Part shown: positions 42,771-52,942 of the stretch, piece by piece
How the letters are laid out: each line of letters opens with the position of its first letter
How positions within the stretch are numbered: position 1 is the stretch's first letter
Source: Cytobacillus kochii
Lineage (GTDB): Bacteria; Bacillota; Bacilli; Bacillales; Cytobacillaceae
Reading direction: 5' to 3'
Length of the DNA stretch: 64,000 nt
Assembly: GCF_020171845.1 (NCBI RefSeq)
Contig: NZ_JAIVAM010000012.1
Location: forward strand, 1 to 64,000
Notes under the pieces: generated by a model
Told to the model about the DNA's origin: nothing
The model's input: only the letters and a program-made list of their open reading frames with translations
Database searches by the model: none
Translations under genes and position numbers: made by a program

Positions 42771-43023
42771 TTTGAAATCAACCCCTTGACCTTTTTTCTA
42801 TTATAACAAAAAATTTCTGATAATTCAAACCTTAAATGAAATTTATCTTATACTCTATTACTAATTGTTGTTAATATAAATATTACCCCGTACTATCTTG
42901 ATTTAAACCTTTTTAAAATATGTTTATCCACTTCCTTGCAAATATAATTTTCTTTACTATAATGGATATTTAGGGAATCAAAATATATCTATTGGTATAT
43001 ATATTTATAAATGAGGTGGGGTT

Positions 43024-44202
43024 TTGGATCAATCAACAAATTCATTACAAAAAGAAAGAATTTGGACTAAGGATTTTACATTAATTTGTTTTGCAAACTT
43101 CTTTGTATTTTTAGGTTTTCAAATGACATTACCAACATTGCCTTTGTTTGTCGAAGAACTTGGTGGCAATGACCAATTAATTGGGTTAGTCATCGGGATA
43201 TTTACCTTTTCATCCCTTATTATGCGTCCTTTTGCGGGACATGCGTTAGAATCAAAAGGCAGGCGGTTTGTCTTTCTTATTGGACTAGCTGTATTTGTTC
43301 TTTCCGTTGGAGTCATTGGCTTTATAACGAGTATTGCCTTTCTACTTATACTCAGATTAGTACAGGGTTTAGGATGGGGATTCTCTACAACAGCTTCAGG
43401 GACAATCGCAACAGATCTTATTCCACAGAAAAGACGTGGCGAAGGGATGGGTTACTTTGGACTATCAGGTAATCTCGCTCTTGCCTTTGGTCCTACTTTA
43501 GGATTAGCACTCATTGGCAATATTAGCTTTACTTCTTTATTTCTAATCTGTTCTTTATTAGGACTCGCTGCTTTCATCCTTTCATCATTCATAAAATATA
43601 AGCAAGTAGACCATACTGCTAGCGTTGTAGAAAAGAAAAAGTTTGATGTTTACGAGAAATCCGCTCTGCCCCCTTCCATATTAATCTTCTTTGTCACCGT
43701 TACATTTGGAGGGATTGCTACATTTCTACCTATCTATTCATTACAAAAAGGAATTGATGGAATTGAATGGTATTTCTTTCTCTATGCTTTAGCGCTACTC
43801 ATCAGCCGTACTTTTGCAGGTAGAATTTATGATAAAAGAGGGCATCAAGCTGTATTTATTCCAGGTGTGCTCCTTATTATTGCCGCCATGCTTCTACTCG
43901 CATGGTTACCGAGTAATGCGATTCTATTTACTGCAGCCATTTTATATGGTTTAGGTTTCGGTACGATTCAACCAGCTTTGCAAGCTTGGTCTGTCAAAGA
44001 AGCACCGGTCAATCGTAGAGGAATGGCTAATGCCACGTTCTTTTCTTTTTTTGATTTAGGAATCGGTATTGGATCAATTATGTTTGGACAAATCGCTTTT
44101 TACTTAGGATATAGCTCTATCTATATCGTTGCTGCCATTTCAGTTGTTGTTTCTTTATTCATCTATATTGGTATGTTATTACAAATGAGAAAGACCCGCT
44201 AA
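43024..44202 (+). CDS. MFS transporter (multidrug/metallophore-exporter type)
   Basis: 392 aa, TTG start with GAGGTGG seven bases upstream. Twelve membrane segments; motif A-like region FAGHALESKGRRFVFLIGLA between helices 2 and 3, and RLVQGLGWGFSTTASGTIAT in helix 5. The family includes drug and opine-metallophore exporters. Single gene with its own terminator; substrate unknown. Confidence 0.87.
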   Translation: MDQSTNSLQKERIWTKDFTLICFANFFVFLGFQMTLPTLPLFVEELGGNDQLIGLVIGIFTFSSLIMRPFAGHALESKGRRFVFLIGLAVFVLSVGVIGFITSIAFLLILRLVQGLGWGFSTTASGTIATDLIPQKRRGEGMGYFGLSGNLALAFGPTLGLALIGNISFTSLFLICSLLGLAAFILSSFIKYKQVDHTASVVEKKKFDVYEKSALPPSILIFFVTVTFGGIATFLPIYSLQKGIDGIEWYFFLYALALLISRTFAGRIYDKRGHQAVFIPGVLLIIAAMLLLAWLPSNAILFTAAILYGLGFGTIQPALQAWSVKEAPVNRRGMANATFFSFFDLGIGIGSIMFGQIAFYLGYSSIYIVAAISVVVSLFIYIGMLLQMRKTR

Positions 44203-44237
44203 CAACCTTGTAAAAAAAAATAAGCCTAATAGAAAAG

Positions 44238-44285
44238 CCCGAAAAGACATTTTTTCATTGTGATTAAAATGTTTTTCGGGTTTTT
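44238..44285 (+). terminator. Terminator of the MFS gene
   Basis: CCCGAAAA-ACATTTT...AAAATGT-TTTCGGG, long stem with one mismatch, followed by TTTTT. Confidence 0.8.
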
Positions 44286-44361
44286 AATTAAGACTTATAC
44301 CAATACTACTATCTTCAAGCTTCGAGATTAGACCACCTTCATAGAACTGTCTCTTTTATCT

Positions 44362-45336
44362 TCACACTGCCTCTTTCCTCACATTCAGTCGATCCTTTTC
44401 TTCAACCTTATTTATAATCATCCCAAATAAAGCTGCTAATATTTGCTGAAATAGCATGCCAATAACAACAGGCACGGCCACTGGCGGTGGGAAATAGGCA
44501 ACAGCTAAGACAGAGCCTGCACTAATGTTTCGCATACCACCATTAAAAGTAATCGCAATCACCGCTTCCCTATTTTTCCCTACTATTTTTCTAGCAATTA
44601 AAAAAGCCACTAAGTATCCTGTAAAGGCTATAAAGAAAACGGTGACAACTAATGCTAATAAACGTAAATCAAAGGCTGTCAAGTAGGATGAAACAACGGC
44701 ACTATTAATCATTACAACAGTCGCCATACCTATTTTAGAAAATGGAGCAAGTCTTGCACTAAGTATGTTTGAAACCTTCTCTTTTGTGATTGAATTAACA
44801 ACCATGGCCAAAATAGATGGAATGACAATCATCATGATTAACCCACTCACCATGTTTATGACATCCATTTCCACTTTTGCTCCTACTAAGAGCTTTAGTG
44901 TAAGTGGCACAAGTATTGGTGATAATAACGTATCAACGAGAATAATCGTTAAAGTCAATGGAATGCTGCCTTTGTAAATGGAAACCCATATCAGGCTTGA
45001 GATACCTGTAGGTATTGCCATCATTAAAATTAGACCAGTAATTGTATAAGTATCATTTGGAAAAGTAATATGACCAACAGTAAAGGCCCATAATGGCATA
45101 AAAATATGTAGAACAAATAAGACAATAAATAGTGGCAAAGGATGAGTGATGGCTTCTTTCATCGATGTAAAATTTGCTTTCAAACTACCTGCGAATGTCA
45201 TAAACGCAAAGATCCATGGGATAAGACTATCTAGGTTTTTTAAATAGACAGCAAAGCATATACCCAATATGACACTAGTAGGAGTAATCAAGGGCATCAT
45301 TTTATCTAGTTGACTGTTTATTTTCGTTAATATCAT
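44362..45336 (-). CDS. Bile acid:sodium symporter (BASS) family transporter
   Basis: 324 aa, about nine to ten membrane segments. IFAFMTFAGSLKANFTSMKE, MMAIPTGISSLIWV and FNGGMRNISAGSVLAVAYFP match the two sodium-site regions of the BASS/YocS family, which import organic anions such as pantoate, pyruvate or bile acids with sodium. GAAAGGAGTGAGGG before ATG 45336. Substrate unknown. Confidence 0.87.
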   Translation of the reverse strand: MILTKINSQLDKMMPLITPTSVILGICFAVYLKNLDSLIPWIFAFMTFAGSLKANFTSMKEAITHPLPLFIVLFVLHIFMPLWAFTVGHITFPNDTYTITGLILMMAIPTGISSLIWVSIYKGSIPLTLTIILVDTLLSPILVPLTLKLLVGAKVEMDVINMVSGLIMMIVIPSILAMVVNSITKEKVSNILSARLAPFSKIGMATVVMINSAVVSSYLTAFDLRLLALVVTVFFIAFTGYLVAFLIARKIVGKNREAVIAITFNGGMRNISAGSVLAVAYFPPPVAVPVVIGMLFQQILAALFGMIINKVEEKDRLNVRKEAV

Positions 45337-45405
45337 CCCTCACTCCTTTCTCTTTTTTATACATATATATTTTAACACTTTTTAGCAATGAATTTTTCGA
45401 TAAAA

Positions 45406-45446
45406 TAAAAACGTAATATTATGCCTATATGAGCACAATATTACGT
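45406..45446 (-). terminator. Terminator of the DUF3219 gene
   Basis: ACGTAATATT...AATATTACGT, perfect 10-bp stem, followed on the minus strand by TTTTTATTTT. Confidence 0.85.
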
Positions 45447-45455
45447 TATTCTTGA

Positions 45456-45743
45456 TTATTCACCTAAAACTTCCCGTAAGGTTACATGATAGTCGCCAAT
45501 TTCGCCTTCACGATACAGATTTGTTACTGATGTATAATATTGAGTTATTGCGGCTTTCATTCTAAGATTATTCGCCGGAACTTGCACATCAAAATTTTCT
45601 TCATATAAAAGCACGGCAATATCATGATAGTTCTCACTCGTTACTTTAAAGTCAATGGCAATTTGTTTTAAACCATTTACTAAGGTTTCCTTATATTGAT
45701 TAATAGGTAATGTATAATTGTTTAATTGTATCTCTTGAACCAT
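45456..45743 (-). CDS. DUF3219 (YkvR-like) small protein
   Basis: 95 aa. KVTSENYHDIAVLLYEENFD followed by VQVPANNLRMKAAITQYYTS is the YkvR/DUF3219 core, a small beta-rich protein found in Bacillaceae. Start at ATG 45743 because AAGGAG then lies nine bases upstream; ATG 45749 would be too close. Function unknown. Confidence 0.85.
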   Translation of the reverse strand: MVQEIQLNNYTLPINQYKETLVNGLKQIAIDFKVTSENYHDIAVLLYEENFDVQVPANNLRMKAAITQYYTSVTNLYREGEIGDYHVTLREVLGE

Positions 45744-45925
45744 TATCATCTGCTCCTTCCTTACAAATTTTATTCTAGCAAATAATGAGCGGAGGTTATA
45801 TTGATTTGCTTACTAAATAACAATGATACAACCTACATAGAAAAATGAATGATGAGAAATATATTTTCATAACAAATAAAAAAATAGCTAATGACTTCTT
45901 AACACCGTTCATACATACATCTATG

Positions 45926-45963
45926 GAAAAAAGCACTGGTTGCTATAAATGGCAAGCCAGTGC
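45926..45963 (-). terminator. Terminator of the mmsA/aminotransferase operon
   Basis: GCACTGG...CCAGTGC hairpin, with six T on the minus strand, ten bases past the aminotransferase stop. Confidence 0.85.
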
Positions 45964-45972
45964 AGCATATAA

Positions 45973-47325
45973 TTAAAGTTGGTTCATTTGCTCTGTTAAT
46001 GTATCAACTAAAAGAGTGATATCACTATCAGTTATATTTAACGGTGGGGCAAGTGTAATAATATTATTATATCCAGCAACAGTTGCTCCGTTTTTACCTA
46101 TTAGTACACCTTTCTCCTTACATCCGGAAATGATCTTATTCACATACTCCACAGCTAGCGGTTCCTTCGTCGCCTGATCCTCTACTAACTCAATACCTAT
46201 TAATAATCCTTTTCCTCTCACATCCCCTACATAAGGGTGATGTTGCAGCTTTTGCAGTAATGTCCTCTTTAGCGCTTCACCGGCCGTTTTCGACCGTTCG
46301 TACAGCTTCTCATCTTCCATAATCTCTAGGTTTTTCAATGCTAAAGCGCAAGCAGCAGGGTTTCCTCCAAAAGTATTCACATGGCGAAAGTAATCATATT
46401 CTTCTGTTCCTTTGAAATAATCATAGATTTCTTTTTTCACGGCGGTAGCTGACAAAGGTAAATATGCACTTGTTATCCCTTTGGCCATCGTAATAATATC
46501 TGGTGAGACCTCATAATTCATAAATCCAAACGGTTCACCCGTGCGACCAAAGCCATTAATAACTTCATCACTAATGAGCAATGCCCCGTGCTTCTCACAA
46601 ACCTCTTTTACTCCTTTCATATAGTTTTCTGGGGGCATAATAACCCCTCCACCTGTAATAATTGGTTCCATTATGACAGCTGCAACGGTCTCGCTTAGCT
46701 CCCACGTCATTACTTTATCTATTTCCTGTACTGATTGAAGCTTGGTAGATGCCAAGGTTTCATCTTCCGGTTGGCGATACATATCAGGTGGTGCGACATG
46801 AATAAAGCCTGGTGCGAGCGGTTCATATTTATATTTTCTTTGCGCCTGCCCTGTTGCTGCAAGTGTTGCCATCGTATTCCCATGATACCCACGATACCTA
46901 GAAATAATTTTGTAGCGTTCATGTTCTCCCTTTTGCTTATAATACTGTCTAACGATTTTAAATGCGGTTTCATTCGCCTCTGAACCACTATTTGAAAAGA
47001 AGAATACATAGCCGCCACCGAGCATTTCATTTAGTTTTTCAGCTAATTTTATCGCTGGTGTATGGCTTTGTGATAAAGGAAAATAACTCATCTCTTTTAA
47101 TTGTTCGTATGCTGCCTCTGCGAGCTCTTTTCTACCATAGCCTGCATTTACACACCATAAACCTGCCATTGCATCTAAATAGCGATTACCTTCATGATCA
47201 GTAACCCAAGCACCATCGGCTTTTTCCGCTATAATTGTGCTATTAGGGCTAAATGGTTTCATCGCGTGCCAAACAACCTCTGCATCTTTCTTAAGCAACC
47301 CTTTCTCTTCCTTAATTTCAGCCAT
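45973..47325 (-). CDS. Class III aminotransferase (beta-alanine/omega-amino acid:pyruvate type)
   Basis: 450 aa from ATG 47325, with AAGGAGG eight bases upstream (the frame opens at 47352 inside mmsA). PLP site: SNSGSEANETAFKIVRQYY, GYHGNTMAT, LLISDEVINGFGRTGEP and the Schiff-base Lys in TMAKGITSAYLPLSA. The group transfers amino groups from omega-amines such as beta-alanine, taurine or similar to pyruvate. Coupled with the CoA-acylating semialdehyde dehydrogenase, the pathway would be beta-alanine to malonate semialdehyde to acetyl-CoA. Substrate inferred from context. Confidence 0.87.
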   Translation of the reverse strand: MAEIKEEKGLLKKDAEVVWHAMKPFSPNSTIIAEKADGAWVTDHEGNRYLDAMAGLWCVNAGYGRKELAEAAYEQLKEMSYFPLSQSHTPAIKLAEKLNEMLGGGYVFFFSNSGSEANETAFKIVRQYYKQKGEHERYKIISRYRGYHGNTMATLAATGQAQRKYKYEPLAPGFIHVAPPDMYRQPEDETLASTKLQSVQEIDKVMTWELSETVAAVIMEPIITGGGVIMPPENYMKGVKEVCEKHGALLISDEVINGFGRTGEPFGFMNYEVSPDIITMAKGITSAYLPLSATAVKKEIYDYFKGTEEYDYFRHVNTFGGNPAACALALKNLEIMEDEKLYERSKTAGEALKRTLLQKLQHHPYVGDVRGKGLLIGIELVEDQATKEPLAVEYVNKIISGCKEKGVLIGKNGATVAGYNNIITLAPPLNITDSDITLLVDTLTEQMNQL

Positions 47326-47341
47326 GCACTTTTCCTCCTTA

Positions 47342-48808
47342 TTAATAATCAAAACGAGAGGTAATCATCTTCTTCCGGGTATAAAAATTAACACCATCTT
47401 TCCCGTTTACATGCAAATCACCATAAAACGAATCCTTCCACCCAGAGAAAGGAAAAAAGGCCATTGTTGCTGGGACACCAATATTGATCCCTAACATACC
47501 TGCATCCGCTTCTTCTCTGAACTGACGGACAGCACGCGCATCTTTTGTATAAATCGTTGCGCCATTTCCATATCTTGATTGACTAATATAAGCTAATCCC
47601 TCATCTAAATCTTTCGCTCGCAATAAACTTAGCACTGGGGCAAATATCTCATCCTTCGCAATGGTCATATCAGGTGTGACTTGATCAAAAATTGTCGGAC
47701 CTAAAAATGTGCCGTTTTTCATTTCAGTCATAACAGCTCTACCATCACGTAACAGCTCTGCTCCTTCTTCAATGCCTTGCTCAATATATCCTAAAACTTT
47801 CTGACGATGAGAATCTCTTATAACTGGTGTTAGCAGGACTTCTTCATTAGAGCCTTCACCAATAATTAATTCATCTGCTGCTTGTGAAAGCTTTTCCACA
47901 AACTCAGATCCATCACCTACCACAACAACTGCACTACAAGCCATACAACGCTGACCAGCACTGCCAAATGTGGAGCTTATAATATGACTAATCGCTTTCT
48001 CCATATCCGCATCTGGCATAACAATATGATGATTCTTCGCTCCTGATAATGCTTGCACTCTTTTACCGTAAGAAGCCGCTTTTTCATAGACATATTTCGC
48101 AACCGGTTGAGAACCAACAAATGAAATTGCCTTAACGAGGGGATGTTCCAGTAAGCCATTAACTACATCATGCGCACCGTGAACAACATTTAAGACGCCA
48201 GCTGGTGCACCAGCTTCCATAAACAACTTCGTCAACTCATTAGATAAAATAGGCGTTCTCTCTGATGGCTTGAGAACAAAAGTATTTCCACATGCAATGG
48301 CAAGTGGAAACATCCACAAAGGAACCATCATTGGGAAATTAAATGGTGTTATACCAGCGACAACTCCATGTGGGTAACGAAACATTTGTGAATCGATGTC
48401 TTCTGCAATCGTCGACAAAGTTTCTCCCATCATTAGTGTTGGGGCTCCAGCGGCAAATTCCACACATTCAATTCCTCTTTGCACTTCCCCATATGCTTCT
48501 TTATATGCTTTACCATTCTCTTCTACGATTAATTTTGCTAATCTTTCATGGTTTTCCGTTAACAAATGATGATATTTATAGAGAATTCTCGCTCTTTTTG
48601 GAACCGGTGTTTTTTTCCAAGTTTGAAAAGCATTTGCTGCTGCCTTTACTGCTTGATCAACATCTGATTTCGTGGATATAGGTACCTTTGCAATAATTGC
48701 CCCAGTTGCTGGGTTAGGCACCTCCATTGTTTCTGTAGATTGTGAAGGTACCCATTGGCCATTAATAAAATTCTGTAAAGTTTTCGTTCCCTGTTCAATT
48801 ACGCTCAT
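47342..48808 (-). CDS. mmsA: CoA-acylating (methyl)malonate-semialdehyde dehydrogenase
   Basis: 488 aa from ATG 48808, with AGGAGG seven bases upstream. MmsA/IolA signature residues: [20 protein letters not shown] (NAD site), [16 protein letters not shown] and the nucleophile in [11 protein letters not shown]. Unlike ordinary aldehyde dehydrogenases, it has the NHH segment instead of the general-base Glu motif. It turns malonate or methylmalonate semialdehyde plus CoA into acetyl- or propionyl-CoA with CO2 release. The aminotransferase starts 17 bp downstream. Confidence 0.92.
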   Translation of the reverse strand: MSVIEQGTKTLQNFINGQWVPSQSTETMEVPNPATGAIIAKVPISTKSDVDQAVKAAANAFQTWKKTPVPKRARILYKYHHLLTENHERLAKLIVEENGKAYKEAYGEVQRGIECVEFAAGAPTLMMGETLSTIAEDIDSQMFRYPHGVVAGITPFNFPMMVPLWMFPLAIACGNTFVLKPSERTPILSNELTKLFMEAGAPAGVLNVVHGAHDVVNGLLEHPLVKAISFVGSQPVAKYVYEKAASYGKRVQALSGAKNHHIVMPDADMEKAISHIISSTFGSAGQRCMACSAVVVVGDGSEFVEKLSQAADELIIGEGSNEEVLLTPVIRDSHRQKVLGYIEQGIEEGAELLRDGRAVMTEMKNGTFLGPTIFDQVTPDMTIAKDEIFAPVLSLLRAKDLDEGLAYISQSRYGNGATIYTKDARAVRQFREEADAGMLGINIGVPATMAFFPFSGWKDSFYGDLHVNGKDGVNFYTRKKMITSRFDY

Positions 48809-48978
48809 CATCAAACCTCCTATTAAAGATTGATTATTCTGATTTCATTATCTCTTATTTACTAGCTCCTTTTCATTAGACATACTGTAAAAAGGATAAC
48901 GGTCATTCATAAACAAACGGTCTATATGAAATAGGGGTAATCTCGAAATCAGTGTCTCAAAGGAAATCGTAACAAGCA

Positions 48979-49004
48979 AAATAAACCGACTACTAGAGAC
49001 GGTT
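48979..49004 (-). terminator. Weak terminator of the pucR-like gene
   Basis: AACCG-T-CT...AG-T-CGGTT followed on the minus strand by TATTTT. Transcription may read on into the mmsA operon, whose start is about 170 bp further. Confidence 0.5.
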
Positions 49005-49013
49005 CATTCCTTT

Positions 49014-50597
49014 TTACTTTATTTGTTTTAAATCCATTGGTCGCTGGATAAAATCATAGCTTAATAGCATAAATTCCAATGCCAATCTTTTCTCATGACT
49101 CATAAAGTCGGAGCCTAATAACTGCTCAATTTTTTCCAACCGATGATATAATGTTTGTCTAACAATATATAATTTTTGTGCCGTATCTTTTTTTGAGCCA
49201 TTACAAATTAAGTACATTTTTAATGTTTCCATTAACTTTGATTGATGTGCGGTATCATATTCAACAATCGGCCCTAAATATTCTTCGATCATTCCTTGTA
49301 AATTCATGTGTCTACTGGCAACTGAGATAATACGAAATATATGTAAGTCATCATAAAACATACTTGAATACGAACGATGATAAAATTGTTGATTCACTTG
49401 GATTGTTTCTAATGCCGTTTGATAACTCTCATGCACGGCATTTAAATCAGAAACATATTTTCCAATTCCAAAATTAAAAGTCGTGTCTGATTGCATATCC
49501 GAAAATAATTGCTTCATTTTTTCAATTGCTTGCACTACTCTCCTCTTCCAATCAGATAATCCTCTTTCATTAAATAATATAAATACAATTGCTTTGTGCT
49601 TCTCAACAGCTAAGAGGGAAAAACCTTTTTGTTCTAATATGGAGCGAAAATACAACTTGAAATAGGTTAAATTTTCTAACTTTTCCACTTGATAGACACA
49701 TACAACCGCCCCTCGAGGTGCTTTCGGTAAATAGGCAGATACATGGTTTAGTAATGAAGGCGTCGTTTCCTTACCTTCTAACCAAGAATTTACCCACTCA
49801 CTTTCTTCTAATCTTCTTTTTTCTTCTACATATAATTCACGAATAAAGAATTGTGCTAAAGCGTTAGCTGTTCTGTCTACAATTAGCTGATCATATTCTG
49901 TTAGTTGATGAGATGAAGAAATGATGATAAGTTCAGCAAATTTCTCACCTAAAAGTTCAATAGTAGCTCTTACGACAAAACGAGAGGGTTCTTGTTGGGC
50001 TTGCACCTTCTTTAGGATATTTTCTCTTTTTATTTCCGGTAGTACAGGATAAAACTTCGCACTTTCATCTTGAAATAATAATAGAATTTGCACTTGTAAT
50101 TCTTCATAAATGACCTTCAAAAGTTCATCATAATGATTAATAGAAAGTAGTTTCTTATTTAAGATATGAGAGATTTTTTCTAAATTTGCTAACATATCAT
50201 ATTGCTGATTAATTAAAGATGTATGAATGTCTTGCGTGATTTCCACGAAAGGAACTTCCTTTAATATGAGTATAATGGGGAAATTCGCTTTGTTTGCCAT
50301 AGAGATGATTTCATGAGGTATGCCCTTCGTATAAGTGCCATATTCAATACATAAGCCTGCTGCATTCGACTTAATTAACTGTTGTACAATTGAGATAAAT
50401 AATTCCTTTCTCTCTCGCCATGCAACAGCGGTTGAAAGGATTAATTCATTTCCTTTTAAGAGATTCCCTATTTTTGTTACCTCAACAATATGAACCCACT
50501 TCACTTGATCTACTAACCCATCTTTCCCTGCAACTATTTCTATTTGATCGAAATGCTTTCTTTGCAAGATATCATTGACGGTTAAATAGGATTTCAT
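49014..50597 (-). CDS. PucR-family transcriptional regulator
   Basis: 527 aa. N-terminal PucR domain (VNDILQRKHFDQIEIVAGKD, VKWVHIVEVTKIGNLLKGNE), a central GGDEF-like/CdaR region, and a C-terminal PucR-type helix-turn-helix (LICNGSKKDTAQKLYIVRQT LYHRLEKIEQ-type end, with LYHRLEKI as recognition helix). PucR relatives activate purine or amine catabolic genes when an intermediate is present. It lies upstream of mmsA and the aminotransferase on the same strand and most likely controls them. Confidence 0.9.
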   Translation of the reverse strand: MKSYLTVNDILQRKHFDQIEIVAGKDGLVDQVKWVHIVEVTKIGNLLKGNELILSTAVAWRERKELFISIVQQLIKSNAAGLCIEYGTYTKGIPHEIISMANKANFPIILILKEVPFVEITQDIHTSLINQQYDMLANLEKISHILNKKLLSINHYDELLKVIYEELQVQILLLFQDESAKFYPVLPEIKRENILKKVQAQQEPSRFVVRATIELLGEKFAELIIISSSHQLTEYDQLIVDRTANALAQFFIRELYVEEKRRLEESEWVNSWLEGKETTPSLLNHVSAYLPKAPRGAVVCVYQVEKLENLTYFKLYFRSILEQKGFSLLAVEKHKAIVFILFNERGLSDWKRRVVQAIEKMKQLFSDMQSDTTFNFGIGKYVSDLNAVHESYQTALETIQVNQQFYHRSYSSMFYDDLHIFRIISVASRHMNLQGMIEEYLGPIVEYDTAHQSKLMETLKMYLICNGSKKDTAQKLYIVRQTLYHRLEKIEQLLGSDFMSHEKRLALEFMLLSYDFIQRPMDLKQIK

Positions 50598-50835
50598 TCT
50601 CGCCCTCCTAAATTCTGAATATATAGAATATTAATAGATAACTAGACAAATTGTCAAATATAATAGAAATATTTAATACATTCAGTAAATACAAGAGGCC
50701 CACTCCCATGAAAATAAATGGTTATACTTTTTACACATTTCTTAAACGCCTTTTAACAATTCTTCGGATCAATCGCTCTCCATACTCAGCAAGATTTCTT
50801 TATGCATTCCGTCACATAAGTGATGCTCGTAAAAT

Positions 50836-50871
50836 GAAAACCCAGCGCTTTATACTGTTTGTGCGCTGGAT
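50836..50871 (-). terminator. Terminator of the siderophore operon
   Basis: CCAGCGC...GCGCTGG, seven-base GC-rich stem overlapping the end of the phosphopantetheinyl transferase gene, followed by GTTTTCATTTT on the minus strand. Confidence 0.8.
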
Positions 50872-51533
50872 TTGATAATTTCTTCAAATGTGACAAGTTT
50901 TAGATGTTGAGGAAGCTTTTCCTCTGTAGACAATGTGCAAAGTGATAAGCTATATTGTTTCAGGAGGTTATAAACCTTTACTTTTCCCCCTGGGTACCGT
51001 TTTTCTTGATGGTTGACCTCGAATTCACTCCGATTTTTTTCTTCCATTTCTATTTCTTGGAGATCTACAAGTAAACCCGTACCGATGGCTTTTAAATAGC
51101 TTTCTTTTATCGTCCAACGATTAAAAAAATCTTTCGCTCCCATACACTCTTCTTCCTCTCGAAACAATAGGGAGTGTAACTCTGGCTTTGGTTTAGTTAT
51201 TTTTTCTAAATCTATCCCAACCATTCCATCAGTTCCAACGGCACAAACACACCAATCACCTGAATGAGACAAGCTAAAAGGGGGAAAAGGGTCCGCGTTC
51301 AAAAAAGGTTTACCGTATTTGCTGAATTGGAGCTTAGTAAAATCAACTTTAGGTAACTTCTTCATAAGTATTTTCCTTAATAATAGATAACCTACTAACG
51401 TACGATATGCATCTTCTATTCTTCTATAACGGTGGATTTGTATTTTTTTTAATGGTGGTAAATAGTCGCTATAATGATGTAAAGTTACCTCTGAATGTAC
51501 TTGCGGTAATCGACAAGCAAAAACTTCAAGCAT
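50850..51533 (-). CDS. Sfp-type 4'-phosphopantetheinyl transferase
   Basis: 227 aa. The metal and CoA motifs of the Sfp group are present: GTDGMVGIDLEKI (Asp, Glu) and FFNRWTIKESYLKAIGTGL (W-x-x-KE-x-x-x-K). SKYGKPFLN and FSLSHSGDWCVCAV also fit. It moves the phosphopantetheine arm of CoA to the serine of carrier domains, here probably those of DhbB and DhbF. Last gene of the siderophore operon, 20 bp after the MFS gene. In Bacillus subtilis sfp lies elsewhere, so its inclusion in the operon is notable. Confidence 0.93.
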   Translation of the reverse strand: MLEVFACRLPQVHSEVTLHHYSDYLPPLKKIQIHRYRRIEDAYRTLVGYLLLRKILMKKLPKVDFTKLQFSKYGKPFLNADPFPPFSLSHSGDWCVCAVGTDGMVGIDLEKITKPKPELHSLLFREEEECMGAKDFFNRWTIKESYLKAIGTGLLVDLQEIEMEEKNRSEFEVNHQEKRYPGGKVKVYNLLKQYSLSLCTLSTEEKLPQHLKLVTFEEIIKSSAQTV

Positions 51534-51553
51534 ACCTTCCCCTCCTTCTTATA

Positions 51554-52942
51554 CTAGCTTGCTTTTTTCATTTTTGGTGAAGTTGACTTAATGGCAGTTT
51601 GACTATTGATCGCAAACAAGCACGCGGCGAGTAGAAGCATAGCACAAAAAATAATTGCCACTTGATATAATTGCTCATTTCCGATTGAAAACATGCTGAT
51701 AATCAAAGAAATACTCACAATTCCCATTGCTGCACCTAAACGGTTCTGCACATTAAATAATGTGGTTGCTTGTGACATTTTTTCTTTATTAATATGATGG
51801 AATGCCGTATACTGCATGGCAATCACGGCATGCCCTAACGTCAGTCCAATTCCAAATAAACAAATTTGTAAACCGATGATAGAACCAGTAGGGCCTATCC
51901 AACTGATGAGTAGGAAAAAGACACTGGATAATAAGAATCCATAAACGATCACACGATAAACGCCGAGAAGTTTTAATGTCAAGGGCATTACTCTTGATGC
52001 CACCATTAAACCAATCGCTTCAATAAAAATAGTTAATCCACTTTTTAATGGTGATGCACCAGTTGTATATTGATACATAATCGGGAACAAATACAAGAAA
52101 CCTTGTAAGCCTGCCGCTCCAAGAAAGGAGAGCATGCTTATTCGTTTAAATGTCTTTTCCTCCAATAATTTTAAGTTCAATAATGGTTGATCTGCTTTTA
52201 ATGCATGAAAAACATATGTAACAATCATTATTAGCCCAATCATCCCAAAAACGATTATTGGCAGACTCATTCCTGCTGTTAGTCGATTCAACGTATACAT
52301 AAATAATGGAAAACCAATCACCAGTAATAATAAACCTTTAACATCTAGCTTTTTACCCATATACTCATGTTTTTCCTGTAAAAATAGTGCACCGATTATA
52401 ACGATGAACAAGCCAATCGGAATATTAATTAAGAAGATCCACTGCCACGGTAAATAAGTCACGATTACTCCACCAATTATCGGACCAAGGGCAGGTGCAA
52501 TGGCAATAGGAATGACGAAAGACCGCGACAGTTTCGGACGTTCTTCAATTGAAAACGTCCGAAAGATCATCGCCATGCCTATAGGGGCAAACAAGCCGCC
52601 TCCTAATCCTTGCAGAAACCGTGCAATGTTTAACATCGAAACTGAATCTGCTAAAGCACACATATAAGAAGCGAATGTAAAAACGAGTGAGCTAACCATA
52701 AACATCTTTTTACTTCCAAAACGATCACCTAAATACCCTGCACAAGGTAAAATCATGCTAACCCCAACAAGATACCAGACAGTCAATCCACTTAACTGAG
52801 CGGATGTTACGCCCAGTTCAGCAGCAATCGAAGGAAGGGCAACATAGACGATTGTTCCGTCTAATGCCGCCATAAACATAGCTAGTATATACACTGTACA
52901 TAATGCTCTTCTTTGGTATTTCACTTTTTTATCCATTGTCAT
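51554..52942 (-). CDS. MFS transporter, DHA2 (EmrB/QacA) type, probable siderophore exporter
   Basis: 462 aa, fourteen predicted membrane segments. DGTIVYVALPSIAAELGVTS in helix 1 and GYLGDRFGSKKMFMVSSLVF (motif A) are typical of DHA2 drug:H+ antiporters, with PALGPIIGGVIV as motif C. Its ATG overlaps the stop of the MbtH gene (TAATG), so it is made together with the synthetase. Export of the bacillibactin-like product is inferred from position. Confidence 0.9.
   Translation of the reverse strand: MTMDKKVKYQRRALCTVYILAMFMAALDGTIVYVALPSIAAELGVTSAQLSGLTVWYLVGVSMILPCAGYLGDRFGSKKMFMVSSLVFTFASYMCALADSVSMLNIARFLQGLGGGLFAPIGMAMIFRTFSIEERPKLSRSFVIPIAIAPALGPIIGGVIVTYLPWQWIFLINIPIGLFIVIIGALFLQEKHEYMGKKLDVKGLLLLVIGFPLFMYTLNRLTAGMSLPIIVFGMIGLIMIVTYVFHALKADQPLLNLKLLEEKTFKRISMLSFLGAAGLQGFLYLFPIMYQYTTGASPLKSGLTIFIEAIGLMVASRVMPLTLKLLGVYRVIVYGFLLSSVFFLLISWIGPTGSIIGLQICLFGIGLTLGHAVIAMQYTAFHHINKEKMSQATTLFNVQNRLGAAMGIVSISLIISMFSIGNEQLYQVAIIFCAMLLLAACLFAINSQTAIKSTSPKMKKAS

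Noticed and set aside
50651-50875. 74-codon plus-strand frame beyond the siderophore operon
   Set aside because: Lies over the operon's terminator, has no ribosome site, and its basic-hydrophobic sequence matches nothing I know.
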